A DNA stretch of 64,000 bases from CAYNHZ01 sp964397445 (GTDB taxonomy: Bacteria; Bacteroidota; Bacteroidia; Bacteroidales; UBA932): positions 248,001-312,000 of the forward strand of contig CAYNHZ010000002.1 in NCBI GenBank assembly GCA_964397445.1. The letters run 5' to 3'. The number at the start of each line of letters is the position of its first letter. Position 1 is the first letter of the stretch. Positions 53,921 to 62,328 of the stretch are shown in pieces. A program made the position numbers and the translations under genes. The notes under the pieces were generated by a model. It was not told the DNA's origin. It saw only the letters and a list, made by a program, of their open reading frames with translations, and searched no databases.

Positions 53921-55048
53921 ATGATTAGTTTTAATAAACCTTATTTAACGGGTAAAGAGACAGAATACATTAATTCGGTACTTTTAAAACGTAAATTATC
54001 AGGCAATGGTGATTTTACTGTTTTCTGTCAAAATTATTTCCAAAATAGATATAATTTTAAAAAATGCCTTCTAACTACAAGTTGTACCGATGCGTTAGAA
54101 ATGGCAGCTATATTATGTGATATAAAGCCTGGAGATGAGGTTATTATTCCAAGCTATACATTTGTCTCTTCAGCTTTAGCTTTTGTTCGACAAGGGGCTA
54201 ATATAATATTTGCAGATAGTTCTACTAATAATCCAAATATTGATGTTGATAAAATAGAAGAATTAATAACGCCAAGAACAAAAGTGATTGTCCCTGTGCA
54301 CTATGCAGGAATTGCTTGTGATATGGATAAAATTATGTCTTTAGCAACAAAATATAATCTATTAGTTGTTGAAGATGCTGCTCAATCAATTGATTCGTTC
54401 TACAAAGGTCGTCCGCTTGGTTCAATAGGTCATTTATCTGCATTTTCTTTTCATGAAACAAAAAATATTATTTCAGGAGAGGGGGGAATGTTGGTAATAA
54501 ACGATGAGAGATTTTGTAAAAGAGCTGAGATTATTTGGGAAAAGGGGACAAATCGAGCAGAGTTTTTTAGAGGTGAAGTTAATAAGTACGGATGGGTAGA
54601 TACAGGAAGCTCATTCTTACCTTCTGAAATTATTTCTGCGTTTTTAAAGGCACAGATAGAATACATAGATGATATTCAGTCGAAACGAATAAAGATATGG
54701 GAACAATATTATCAAGGACTTAAAATATTAGAAGATAATAATCATATAAAGCTTCCATCTATCCCAAATTATGCTACAAATAATGCTCATATGTTTTATA
54801 TAGTTTGTCGCACATTATCTGAAAGATCAGATCTAATATCTTTTTTAAAAAACAAAAACATTTCAACTGTTTTCCATTATCTCAGTTTACACAAAAGTGA
54901 GTTTTATAAAAATAAATATAAAGGGAAAGAATTAATTAATAGTGATAAATATACAGATTGTCTTTTGAGACTTCCAATGTATTATGAATTATCAGAGGAA
55001 GATGTGACAGCAGTTACAGACTCTATTAAACTTTTTTATGCACAATAA
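53921..55048 (+). CDS. wecE: dTDP-4-amino-4,6-dideoxygalactose transaminase (WecE/RffA type)
   Basis: This 375-residue DegT-family enzyme has the WecE/RffA hallmark HETKNIISGEGGM (PLP Lys near 183) followed by WEKGTNRAEFFRGEVNKYGWVDTGSSFLPSE (about 205-235). WecE aminates dTDP-4-keto-6-deoxyglucose to dTDP-Fuc4N, the precursor of the third sugar of enterobacterial common antigen. Downstream are a flippase, a WecF-type transferase and a polymerase, in the order of the ECA operon. A WecD acetyltransferase is not adjacent. The stop overlaps the flippase start by 11 bases. Confidence 0.92.
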   Translation: MISFNKPYLTGKETEYINSVLLKRKLSGNGDFTVFCQNYFQNRYNFKKCLLTTSCTDALEMAAILCDIKPGDEVIIPSYTFVSSALAFVRQGANIIFADSSTNNPNIDVDKIEELITPRTKVIVPVHYAGIACDMDKIMSLATKYNLLVVEDAAQSIDSFYKGRPLGSIGHLSAFSFHETKNIISGEGGMLVINDERFCKRAEIIWEKGTNRAEFFRGEVNKYGWVDTGSSFLPSEIISAFLKAQIEYIDDIQSKRIKIWEQYYQGLKILEDNNHIKLPSIPNYATNNAHMFYIVCRTLSERSDLISFLKNKNISTVFHYLSLHKSEFYKNKYKGKELINSDKYTDCLLRLPMYYELSEEDVTAVTDSIKLFYAQ

Positions 55049-56492
55049 CCAAGATAAGAGCATTTTAAAGGGAGGGGTTAAATATACAACTGTTTCGACT
55101 ATTGTTTTTGCAATATCGCAGATAGTAACAATGGCTATCTTAGCGAGATTGTTGACAAAAGGAGATTTTGGGTTAATAGCAATAGCACTAACTGTAAAAG
55201 GTTTTGCTGATCTCTTTACCGATTTTGGTTTTAGTACAGGAGTTTTGCATTTTCAAAATATTTCTCAAAAGGTATATTCTTCATTATATTGGACAGAGAT
55301 ATCATTGTCAATAGTCTCATTTATAATTATATCCTTAATAGCCCCTTTTATAGCAGAATTTTATCATCTTGAACAATTAAATATTTTAATTCCATTATTA
55401 GCTTTAGGAGTACCACTTGGTTCAATCGGTTCTCAACAGAAAATTGTATTACAAAAATGTTTTAAATTTAAATTGATAGCTACTGTTGAAATATGTGCAG
55501 CATTAGCATATTTGATATCAGCTGTTTTATTGGCATATTTGGGAAAAGGGGTGTATGCCTTAGTGTTTTCCAATTTATTAAGGTGTTTTGTTCTTGGGAT
55601 AAGTTTTTTCTTTTTAGGCAGAAGATTTTATAAGATTGCTTTTACTTTCCAATTCAAAGAGGTTATACCATATCTAAAAATAGGAGTTTATAAAGTAGTA
55701 AGTCAATCTGTTAACTATTTCTCATCATCTTTTGATGTGTTGATTATTGGAAAAATGATGAGTGTTGAGGTTTTAGGGGTTTATAATCTTGCAAAGGATT
55801 TGGTTTTGAAACCAGCTGCAATTATCAATCCTATTATTGGAAGGGTATTTACTCCATATTTTTCAATTCTTCAAGATAAAAAAGATGAGTTGATTAATTC
55901 GTTCTCTTTTATCCAGAAGCATGTTTCTAATTTTATTGGTTTAGTTTATTTTGCAATAGCAGCATTGTCCTTACCATTGGTGACACTTTATTATGGACAA
56001 GGGAATGAAGAAGTTGCTTATATGGTGTCAATATTGTCTTTATTCTATTTTGTGAGAAGCTATGATATTCCTCTTTCAATGGTTTGTGTAGCAAAAGGGA
56101 GAACTGATATTGATATGTATTGGAATTTTATATCATTCTTTATTATCATTATATTTATCTATATAGGTGCTAATATTTCCATATATGCTGTTGGAGTATT
56201 TCTAATGATTCAATCTATATTACTGACACCACTTAATTGGAAATTATATGTAAATCCATTATTGAATGTTAATTATTGGTTTTATTATACACATTTAATA
56301 AAATCAATAATTATATTCCTTGTACCATCGATTATTACTTTTTTAGTTGTAAGTTATTTTGTTGATAACTCACATTCTTTTATATTATTTATAATCGGGG
56401 GATTTCTCATTGCTTTTATAGATTTTCTTTCTTTTATAATTTTTGATAAAAATTATATTTATTTAATTTTTAATAGTATAAAAAAATTATGA
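55038..56492 (+). CDS. Oligosaccharide flippase, Wzx/WzxC type (MOP family)
   Basis: This 484-residue polytopic protein has about 14 TM segments and the N-terminal motif GVKYTTVSTIVFAISQIVTMAILARLLTKGDFGLIAIALTV of polysaccharide_synt flippases. It would flip undecaprenyl-linked repeat units to the periplasm. It is encoded between the WecE- and WecF-type genes, overlapping both (11 and 4 bases), so translation is tightly coupled. AT-rich, as the rest of the locus. Confidence 0.93.
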   Translation: MHNNQDKSILKGGVKYTTVSTIVFAISQIVTMAILARLLTKGDFGLIAIALTVKGFADLFTDFGFSTGVLHFQNISQKVYSSLYWTEISLSIVSFIIISLIAPFIAEFYHLEQLNILIPLLALGVPLGSIGSQQKIVLQKCFKFKLIATVEICAALAYLISAVLLAYLGKGVYALVFSNLLRCFVLGISFFFLGRRFYKIAFTFQFKEVIPYLKIGVYKVVSQSVNYFSSSFDVLIIGKMMSVEVLGVYNLAKDLVLKPAAIINPIIGRVFTPYFSILQDKKDELINSFSFIQKHVSNFIGLVYFAIAALSLPLVTLYYGQGNEEVAYMVSILSLFYFVRSYDIPLSMVCVAKGRTDIDMYWNFISFFIIIIFIYIGANISIYAVGVFLMIQSILLTPLNWKLYVNPLLNVNYWFYYTHLIKSIIIFLVPSIITFLVVSYFVDNSHSFILFIIGGFLIAFIDFLSFIIFDKNYIYLIFNSIKKL

Positions 56493-57544
56493 TTTACCAC
56501 ATTGTAGATACTTCAAGTCCTTATTCATTAGAATTATATAATTTTTTTAGCCAAAACAAAGATTCATTTAATGACAAGATGGTTTTTGTTACAAGATCTA
56601 ATACTAAGATTGATGAAAAGAGTATTCATATAATTTATCTCAAATCTTTTTTTGATTATATTAAATTATTTGTAAAATTTAGTAAACAAGATATTGTTAT
56701 TTTTCATTCATTCTTTGATCCATATCTTTATTTGTTATCAAGTGTATTTTTCTGGAAATTAAAATTAATCACTTGGGTAATATGGGGAGGAGATCTGTTT
56801 ATATACGCAAATAAGACAGAACGATTACCAATAAAATATAGGATTTATGATATTTTCAGAAAGTTCTCTATAAGAAGATTCAGATATGTAGCAGTCGAAG
56901 GTGATAAAGTAGATTATCTGCTGGCAAAATCATATTATAATATCACCAAAGACAGCTTCATCAAACTCTTATATCCTTTAGATTGGTCTGCGAAACAATT
57001 TTTCTCAGTAAGAGAAAACCCAAAACCTTTTAAAGTATTATTAGGAAATTCTGCGGATCCTTCTAATAACCATATGGAGCTGTTAACGTTACTATCAAAG
57101 CACGAGAGTGAAGATATTGTATTATATCTCCCTTTGTCTTATGGCGGAAATCTCGAATATGTCAATTCTGTAATAACATTAGGAAAGCAATTGTTTGGAG
57201 AGAAGTTTGTTCCATTGGTAAAAATGATGGATAAAAAGTCATATATTGAATTTTTATCAGATATAGATTGTGTTATTTTTGGTCATGATCGTCAACAAGG
57301 ATTGGGTAATATTAGGTTGTTAATTATGATGGGTAAAAAGATATTTATCAAATCCAATAACTCATCAAATGATTATTTGAAAGAACTTGGTATACAATAT
57401 TATTTTACTGAAGATATTGCTAATCTTTCATTTGATCAATTAAGATGTTATTCAACACAACAAGCCGAAAACAATATTACAATGCTTGAAAAAGAATATA
57501 GAGATGAAAATGTTTTGAAGAATTGGCAAGAATTTATTAATTAG
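56489..57544 (+). CDS. wecF: Fuc4NAc transferase, WecF type (GT56)
   Basis: This 351-residue protein shows the GT56 family motifs: WGGDLF (about 97), a KVLLGNSADPSNNHMELL stretch (about 187-204) and a FGHDRQQGLGNIRLLIMMGKK stretch (about 268-288). In Enterobacteriaceae WecF adds Fuc4NAc to lipid II of common antigen. No signal peptide is seen, so it acts at the cytoplasmic membrane face. The gene follows the flippase by an ATGA overlap and precedes the polymerase by seven bases. Acceptor sugar is unknown here. Confidence 0.88.
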   Translation: MIYHIVDTSSPYSLELYNFFSQNKDSFNDKMVFVTRSNTKIDEKSIHIIYLKSFFDYIKLFVKFSKQDIVIFHSFFDPYLYLLSSVFFWKLKLITWVIWGGDLFIYANKTERLPIKYRIYDIFRKFSIRRFRYVAVEGDKVDYLLAKSYYNITKDSFIKLLYPLDWSAKQFFSVRENPKPFKVLLGNSADPSNNHMELLTLLSKHESEDIVLYLPLSYGGNLEYVNSVITLGKQLFGEKFVPLVKMMDKKSYIEFLSDIDCVIFGHDRQQGLGNIRLLIMMGKKIFIKSNNSSNDYLKELGIQYYFTEDIANLSFDQLRCYSTQQAENNITMLEKEYRDENVLKNWQEFIN

Positions 57545-57551
57545 TTAGTAG

Positions 57552-58631
57552 ATGATCTCTCCCTTTCTGTTTCCTCCATTTATTGCTCTTTTATTATCTT
57601 TTTTTAATAAAAAATTTGATGCCAACACAAAATTGGTTTTTTTTATAATTTTATCAATAGGTGCTGCATTTATATATTGTTGTACTACAACAAATGGAGG
57701 AGATTGGCAATTCTATAAAGTGGCTTATGAAAATATTTCATTTGATTATTTACCCGACTTTGAAATTGGGTACAACTACTTAATGTTACTTTTTAAACAA
57801 CTTGGTTTTTCATTTTACCCATTTTTTATAGTAATAAAAATTATATGCTTCTCTATTCTTTCTTTCAGAGTTTATATTTTTTCTAAAAGATTTCATGGAT
57901 GTTTTTCATCAAATGCCTTTCTTCTTCTTGTTATTTTTTACACAGTATGTCCTTATCTATTTATTGAAATAGTCAGATTTATGATAGCTTTGACTATCGT
58001 TTCATTTTCATTTAATTATATATTCAAAAGAGATTTTGTACGTTTCTTATTAATTGTATTATTTGCTTCTTGTTTTCACTTTTCATCAATTCTTTTGATT
58101 TTTGTTTATTTTTTATTGAGAGTTGATTTAACAAAATTCATTTGGTTATGTATTCTCCTTATTTCATTATTGTTATTTAATGAAGTTATTTTACTGAATT
58201 TGTTTAAATATATCGCATCTTTATTTAATTTAACTATATTACAAAAAATAATTACATACACGGAGTCTGCAATAACAAACAATAGTATTGATGTTTTCTC
58301 TATAGGTAATGTTTATAATATGTGTATTGCTATCATTATTTTATCTATCTCTCGTCAAAAATTATATATTGAGAAACAAAATATGTTATCATTTATTATG
58401 GTATATTATATTATTTACTTTATCACATTATATATGGGTTCAATTTCAAGAGTTACTTTATTTCTTTACCCGATACTATTCTTTTTTATTTTTTCAATAT
58501 TAGAGACACTTAATAATAAAATTATGATTTTCTTGTTCATAGGTTTACATATCTTATATAGTTTTATCTCATTTTATTTAAGACTTAGTATTCCAGAATA
58601 TTCAACATTTTCTAATTATTTCATTTCTTAA
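57552..58631 (+). CDS. EpsG-family polysaccharide polymerase (Wzy)
   Basis: This 359-residue membrane protein has about ten TM segments. It carries the EpsG-like pattern: an N-terminal TNGGDWQFYKVAYENISFDYLPDFEIGYNYLMLLFKQLG stretch (about 48-87) with conserved acidic and aromatic residues, and a FIEIVRFMIALTIVSFSF segment with the arginine in the middle TM. It would polymerise the repeat units after Wzx export. Polymerases are poorly conserved; the call rests on this motif, topology and position directly after wecF. Very AT-rich. Confidence 0.82.
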   Translation: MISPFLFPPFIALLLSFFNKKFDANTKLVFFIILSIGAAFIYCCTTTNGGDWQFYKVAYENISFDYLPDFEIGYNYLMLLFKQLGFSFYPFFIVIKIICFSILSFRVYIFSKRFHGCFSSNAFLLLVIFYTVCPYLFIEIVRFMIALTIVSFSFNYIFKRDFVRFLLIVLFASCFHFSSILLIFVYFLLRVDLTKFIWLCILLISLLLFNEVILLNLFKYIASLFNLTILQKIITYTESAITNNSIDVFSIGNVYNMCIAIIILSISRQKLYIEKQNMLSFIMVYYIIYFITLYMGSISRVTLFLYPILFFFIFSILETLNNKIMIFLFIGLHILYSFISFYLRLSIPEYSTFSNYFIS

Positions 58632-58707
58632 TAATTATGTGTAATTTTACTTATGATTTTTGTGATCATTGCTATATTTTATTTAAAATCAATATACATC
58701 AGTAATA

Positions 58708-59871
58708 ATGGTAAAGGTATGTCATCTTACAGTAGCTCATCAGGCTCAAGATAATAGAATATTTAAGAAAGAGTGTATCTCTTTACATAACTCCGGGTAT
58801 GATGTGTCACTTGTAGCTCCGAATGTTGAAGATACAATGATCAACGGAATTAAAATTTATGGTGTTAAGACCTCTCCTCATCCCTTATATAGATTGTTTT
58901 TTGGAGCAAAAAAGGTGTATAAAAAGGCAATAATAATAGATGCTGATATATACCATTTTCACGATATAGAATTGTATCGATACGGATTAAAACTTAGTAG
59001 GAAAGGGAAAAAAGTTATTTTTGATAGTCATGAAGACTGGCCAATGTATATTAGTGGCATCTCTTGGGTTCCAGTTTTTCTCAAAACATTGGCATCTTCC
59101 TATCTAAATAGATTATATAAGAAAACACTCTCTGAGTTTGATGCAGTAATAACAGTATCTCCACATATTGAGGAAAAATTAATCAATTATACAGATAGTG
59201 TGTGTGTGGTAGCTAATTATCCTATTCTCAATGATAAATTGAATATTTCCGAGTCATACGATACATATATAAATCGTTTCAACCAGTTTATATATGCTGG
59301 GACAGTATATAAAGATTCAAACCAAGAGACTATAATAACTGCAATTCAAGAATTTTCAGATTTAAAATATTTAATTGTAGGTATTATCAGTGATGCTTTT
59401 AAAGAAAACTTAAAGGTAATTGATAAAGCCAAGAGGGTAGAGTATGTCCCCTTTGTGCCAAAAGAACAATTACAAAGCTTATATAAATCCAGTATTTGTG
59501 GACTTGTTATACTTGATTATTCCCCAAATTGTGGCGGAAAAAATGGAACAATGGGTAATAATAAGGTTTTCGAATATATGGAAGAGGGATTGCCAATTAT
59601 CTGTACTGATTTTTATTCTTGGGAAAATCTCATAGTAAATAAATACAAGTGTGGAATATGTGTAAAACCGAGGGATGTGAATTCTATTAAAAATGCAATA
59701 GATTTTATTTTATCCAATAAAAGATTGGCTTTTGAAATGGGAAAAAACGGAAGAGAGGCTATATTAAAAGAATTTAATTGGAACTCGCAATCAAAAGTAT
59801 TAATAGATCTGTATGAAAAACTCAATAAAGAAAGTTACAAAACTATAGATTTAAATTTGCATAGTAATTAA
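58708..59871 (+). CDS. Glycosyltransferase family 4 protein
   Basis: This 387-residue protein has the GT-B fold: an N-terminal domain with VCHLTVAHQAQDNRIFKKECISLHNSGYDVSLVAP, HFHDIELYRYGLKLSRKGKKVIFDSHED (about 92-118), and a C-terminal donor domain with FIYAGTVYKDSN (about 192), VFEYMEEGLPIICTDF (the EX7E-like glutamate region, about 285) and ILKEFNWNSQS at the end. It transfers a sugar of unknown identity onto the lipid-linked repeat. It follows the polymerase by 76 bases, the largest gap in this part of the locus, and precedes the FdtA-like gene. Confidence 0.88.
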   Translation: MVKVCHLTVAHQAQDNRIFKKECISLHNSGYDVSLVAPNVEDTMINGIKIYGVKTSPHPLYRLFFGAKKVYKKAIIIDADIYHFHDIELYRYGLKLSRKGKKVIFDSHEDWPMYISGISWVPVFLKTLASSYLNRLYKKTLSEFDAVITVSPHIEEKLINYTDSVCVVANYPILNDKLNISESYDTYINRFNQFIYAGTVYKDSNQETIITAIQEFSDLKYLIVGIISDAFKENLKVIDKAKRVEYVPFVPKEQLQSLYKSSICGLVILDYSPNCGGKNGTMGNNKVFEYMEEGLPIICTDFYSWENLIVNKYKCGICVKPRDVNSIKNAIDFILSNKRLAFEMGKNGREAILKEFNWNSQSKVLIDLYEKLNKESYKTIDLNLHSN

Positions 59872-59881
59872 AAATATTTTT

Positions 59882-60295
59882 ATGAGCTATTTACAAAAAA
59901 TTGAACTTCCTAAAATTTTTGACCCGAGGGGAAATCTTTCATTTGTGGAAGAAGAAAATCATATCCCTTTCCAAATAAAGCGGGTATATTGGCTTTATGA
60001 TGTTCCTGGTGGAGAGTGCAGGGGGGGCCATGCTTATAAAGAAAACTCAGAATTTATTGTTGCATTGTCAGGGAGTTTTGATGTGATATTAGACAATGGC
60101 TTAGAGAAAAAAGTTTTTTCTCTAAATAGATCATACTATGGATTATATGTACCAAAAGGATTGTGGAGAGAGATGAATAATTTTTCTACTAACTCTTTAG
60201 CCCTTATATTTGCTTCTTATAAGTATGATGCTAATGATTATATCAGAGAGTATGATGAATTTTTAAAGTATTCAAGATATGAAAAAAAGAAGTAG
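59882..60295 (+). CDS. FdtA/QdtA-like sugar 3,4-ketoisomerase cupin, copy 1
   Basis: This 137-residue WxcM-type cupin has DPRGNLSFVEE, PFQIKRVYWLYDVPGGECRGGHAYKENSEFIVALSG (about 27-63), SLNRSYYGLYVPKGLWREM and a NDYIREYDEF end. These match FdtA, which moves the keto group of dTDP-4-keto-6-deoxyglucose to C3. The usual RGGHAHK motif reads RGGHAYK: the second His is Tyr. The altered residue could change or abolish activity. It lies ten bases after the glycosyltransferase and overlaps the second copy by 17 bases. Confidence 0.85.
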   Translation: MSYLQKIELPKIFDPRGNLSFVEEENHIPFQIKRVYWLYDVPGGECRGGHAYKENSEFIVALSGSFDVILDNGLEKKVFSLNRSYYGLYVPKGLWREMNNFSTNSLALIFASYKYDANDYIREYDEFLKYSRYEKKK

Positions 60296-60701
60296 TGTAT
60301 ATGATTGTACTATAGTAGAGTTGGACAAACATCATAGCGATAGAAAAGGGAATATATCTGTTGTGGAAAATAATGTCACAATTCCTTTTGATGTGAAAAG
60401 GGTTTACTACCTATATGATATACCCGGGGGAGAATCAAGAGGTGCCCACGCACATAAAGAGTTGAGCCAACTAATAGTAGCAGCAAGTGGCTCATTCTCT
60501 GTTACTCTTGACGATGGAATGGTGAAACGAACATTCATTCTCAATAGACCATATCAAGGATTATATGTTGTCCCTGGTATATGGAGAGATCTATATGATT
60601 TCTCTTCAGGAGCTGTGTGTATGGTTTTGGCATCTGAGAAGTATGATGAGAATGATTATATAAGAGATTATGATACTTTTAATAAATATATAAATGAATA
60701 A
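60279..60701 (+). CDS. FdtA/QdtA-like sugar 3,4-ketoisomerase cupin, copy 2
   Basis: This 140-residue WxcM-type cupin has the complete motif PGGESRGAHAHKELSQLIVAASG (both active-site His kept, about 50-72), LNRPYQGLYVVPGIWRDLYDFS and NDYIRDYDTF. It is a close paralogue of the preceding gene. The pair overlaps by 17 bases. This copy is the likely active ketoisomerase of the Fuc3NAc route, with the acyltransferase at 61804 and aminotransferase at 62328. It could alternatively make the quinovose isomer (QdtA type). Confidence 0.87.
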   Translation: MKKRSSVYDCTIVELDKHHSDRKGNISVVENNVTIPFDVKRVYYLYDIPGGESRGAHAHKELSQLIVAASGSFSVTLDDGMVKRTFILNRPYQGLYVVPGIWRDLYDFSSGAVCMVLASEKYDENDYIRDYDTFNKYINE

Positions 60702-61716
60702 TTACTTTTTTTTAGTTGTGTTGTTAGGGATAATGCCTGTATCGTGTTCTCATTTTGATGATTATAGGGAAATTAATCAAGAAGAGGAACCTAAATTACA
60801 AATTGTTGGTCATAAAACGATTGATTGTAAAATTGCAAATTGGTACAACGATTATGAGTACACAACCAATTTTACTTGGGATGATGCAAATCTTACTCAT
60901 GAGAAAATAGCTAATATTTTTGAAAAATATGATTATACATGTACATATTTTGTGCAAACCTACGCTTTTACAAACCAAAAATATGTAAAATTATATAAAG
61001 GTATATATAGCCAAGGAAATGAAATCGCCTCTCATACTGTTCATCACCGTTTTTTAGAAGGGGCCGATTTAAACTATATAGAGAAAGAGTTAGTTAATTC
61101 ATCGAATGATATTTATCGCATATTTGGGTATTCTCCTGCAACGTTTGCACATCCGGGAAGTCAATACAATAGAGCTATTGATATGCTTGTTGATAAATAC
61201 TATCTATCATCTCGATATTCTTCAACAATCAATATTGATGATAGGGCCTATTGGTGTTTTAGGAAAATTCAAGGAATGGAACATTTAAAAAATTGGTTTA
61301 AAAGGGTAACAAAAGAGAATACCAAAAACTGGATAATCTTATCGGGACACGGAGTTGATGGAGAAGGATATGAGCCGATTAATGCAGAATTTTTAGATGA
61401 ATTATTAGGTTATATAAAAACAAATTATTCTCAAAATATTTGGGTTACAACATTTGCCAACTCAGCTATGTATAAATTTTTAAGAGAAAATATAGAGATT
61501 GAATATGGAACCGATTTTGTTTATTTCAATCTGAATAAAGTGAATGAGAAAATTGACAAATATAGTTCTGCAGAATGTGTTATTACGATTATATTCCCTG
61601 ATGCTAAAAACACTATTCTTCTGTCTGACGGAATTATACAAAATGATTTGAAAGGAGAAGATAGAATTGTCTCATTAGATTTACGTAAGTCTCGTCAGAT
61701 ATTTTTTGTTAGGTAA
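60694..61716 (+). CDS. Lipoprotein polysaccharide deacetylase (NodB/CE4-like)
   Basis: This 340-residue protein has a lipoprotein signal (about 1-18, MPVSC). The CE4 motifs are visible: FTWDDAN (motif 1, TFDD-like, about 60), HTVHH with two metal His (about 113-117), FAHPGSQYN (motif 3, about 146) and GHGVDGE (His near 226). The Asp-His-His triad appears intact. It would act outside the cytoplasmic membrane, on the exported polymer or on peptidoglycan. It overlaps the FdtA copy 2 by eight bases, so it is part of the locus. Substrate cannot be told. The C-terminal 100 residues are beta-rich and unassigned. Confidence 0.8.
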   Translation: MNNYFFLVVLLGIMPVSCSHFDDYREINQEEEPKLQIVGHKTIDCKIANWYNDYEYTTNFTWDDANLTHEKIANIFEKYDYTCTYFVQTYAFTNQKYVKLYKGIYSQGNEIASHTVHHRFLEGADLNYIEKELVNSSNDIYRIFGYSPATFAHPGSQYNRAIDMLVDKYYLSSRYSSTINIDDRAYWCFRKIQGMEHLKNWFKRVTKENTKNWIILSGHGVDGEGYEPINAEFLDELLGYIKTNYSQNIWVTTFANSAMYKFLRENIEIEYGTDFVYFNLNKVNEKIDKYSSAECVITIIFPDAKNTILLSDGIIQNDLKGEDRIVSLDLRKSRQIFFVR

Positions 61717-61803
61717 TTTGTATTGAGGACAACTAAAATATGACATTTATGATAATTTGTTTAGATTTATAGGCTATTATTACTAAATATTAAAAATAAA
61801 TTA

Positions 61804-62328
61804 ATGAGTATAGCTATACATAAACTATCAGATGTTATGTCTGAAAACATTGGTGATCATACTAAAATATGGCAGTTTTGTGTTGTATTTCCTGAAGCTA
61901 TAATAGGTGCTAATTGTAATATATGCGCTAATGTATTAATAGAAAATCAAGTTGTTATTGGGAATAATGTAACTGTAAAATCTGGAGTTCAATTATGGGA
62001 TGGTGTGACTATTGAAGATAATGTTTTTATAGGGCCAAATGTTACCTTTACTAACGATTTAGTTCCTAGGTCAAAGGTTCATACTAAACCAATTGAGGTA
62101 ACTTTATTAAAAAAAGGGTGCTCTATTGGGGCGAATTCAACTATAATAGCAGGAATAGTTGTTGGCGAATACGCAATGATAGGAGCAGGTAGTGTAATTA
62201 CAAAATCTGTCCCTCCAAATACTCTATGGTATGGAAATCCTGCTACACAAAGAGGGTTTATTACAAATGATGGTATAATCCTAAATCTACAAAAGAAAGA
62301 TAAGGAAGGGAAACAATATTATATATAA
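61804..62328 (+). CDS. dTDP-3-amino-3,6-dideoxyhexose N-acetyltransferase, FdtC/QdtC type
   Basis: This 174-residue left-handed beta-helix acyltransferase begins HKLSDVMSENIGDHTKIWQFCVVFPEAIIG and has VKSGVQLWDGVTIEDNVFIGPNVTFTNDLVPRSK (about 59-92) and GANSTIIAGIVVGEYAMIGAGSVITK (about 116-141), the pattern of FdtC/QdtC. It would acetylate the 3-amino group made by the downstream aminotransferase, giving dTDP-Fuc3NAc or dTDP-Qui3NAc. Its last base is the first base of the next start codon. Confidence 0.87.
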   Translation: MSIAIHKLSDVMSENIGDHTKIWQFCVVFPEAIIGANCNICANVLIENQVVIGNNVTVKSGVQLWDGVTIEDNVFIGPNVTFTNDLVPRSKVHTKPIEVTLLKKGCSIGANSTIIAGIVVGEYAMIGAGSVITKSVPPNTLWYGNPATQRGFITNDGIILNLQKKDKEGKQYYI

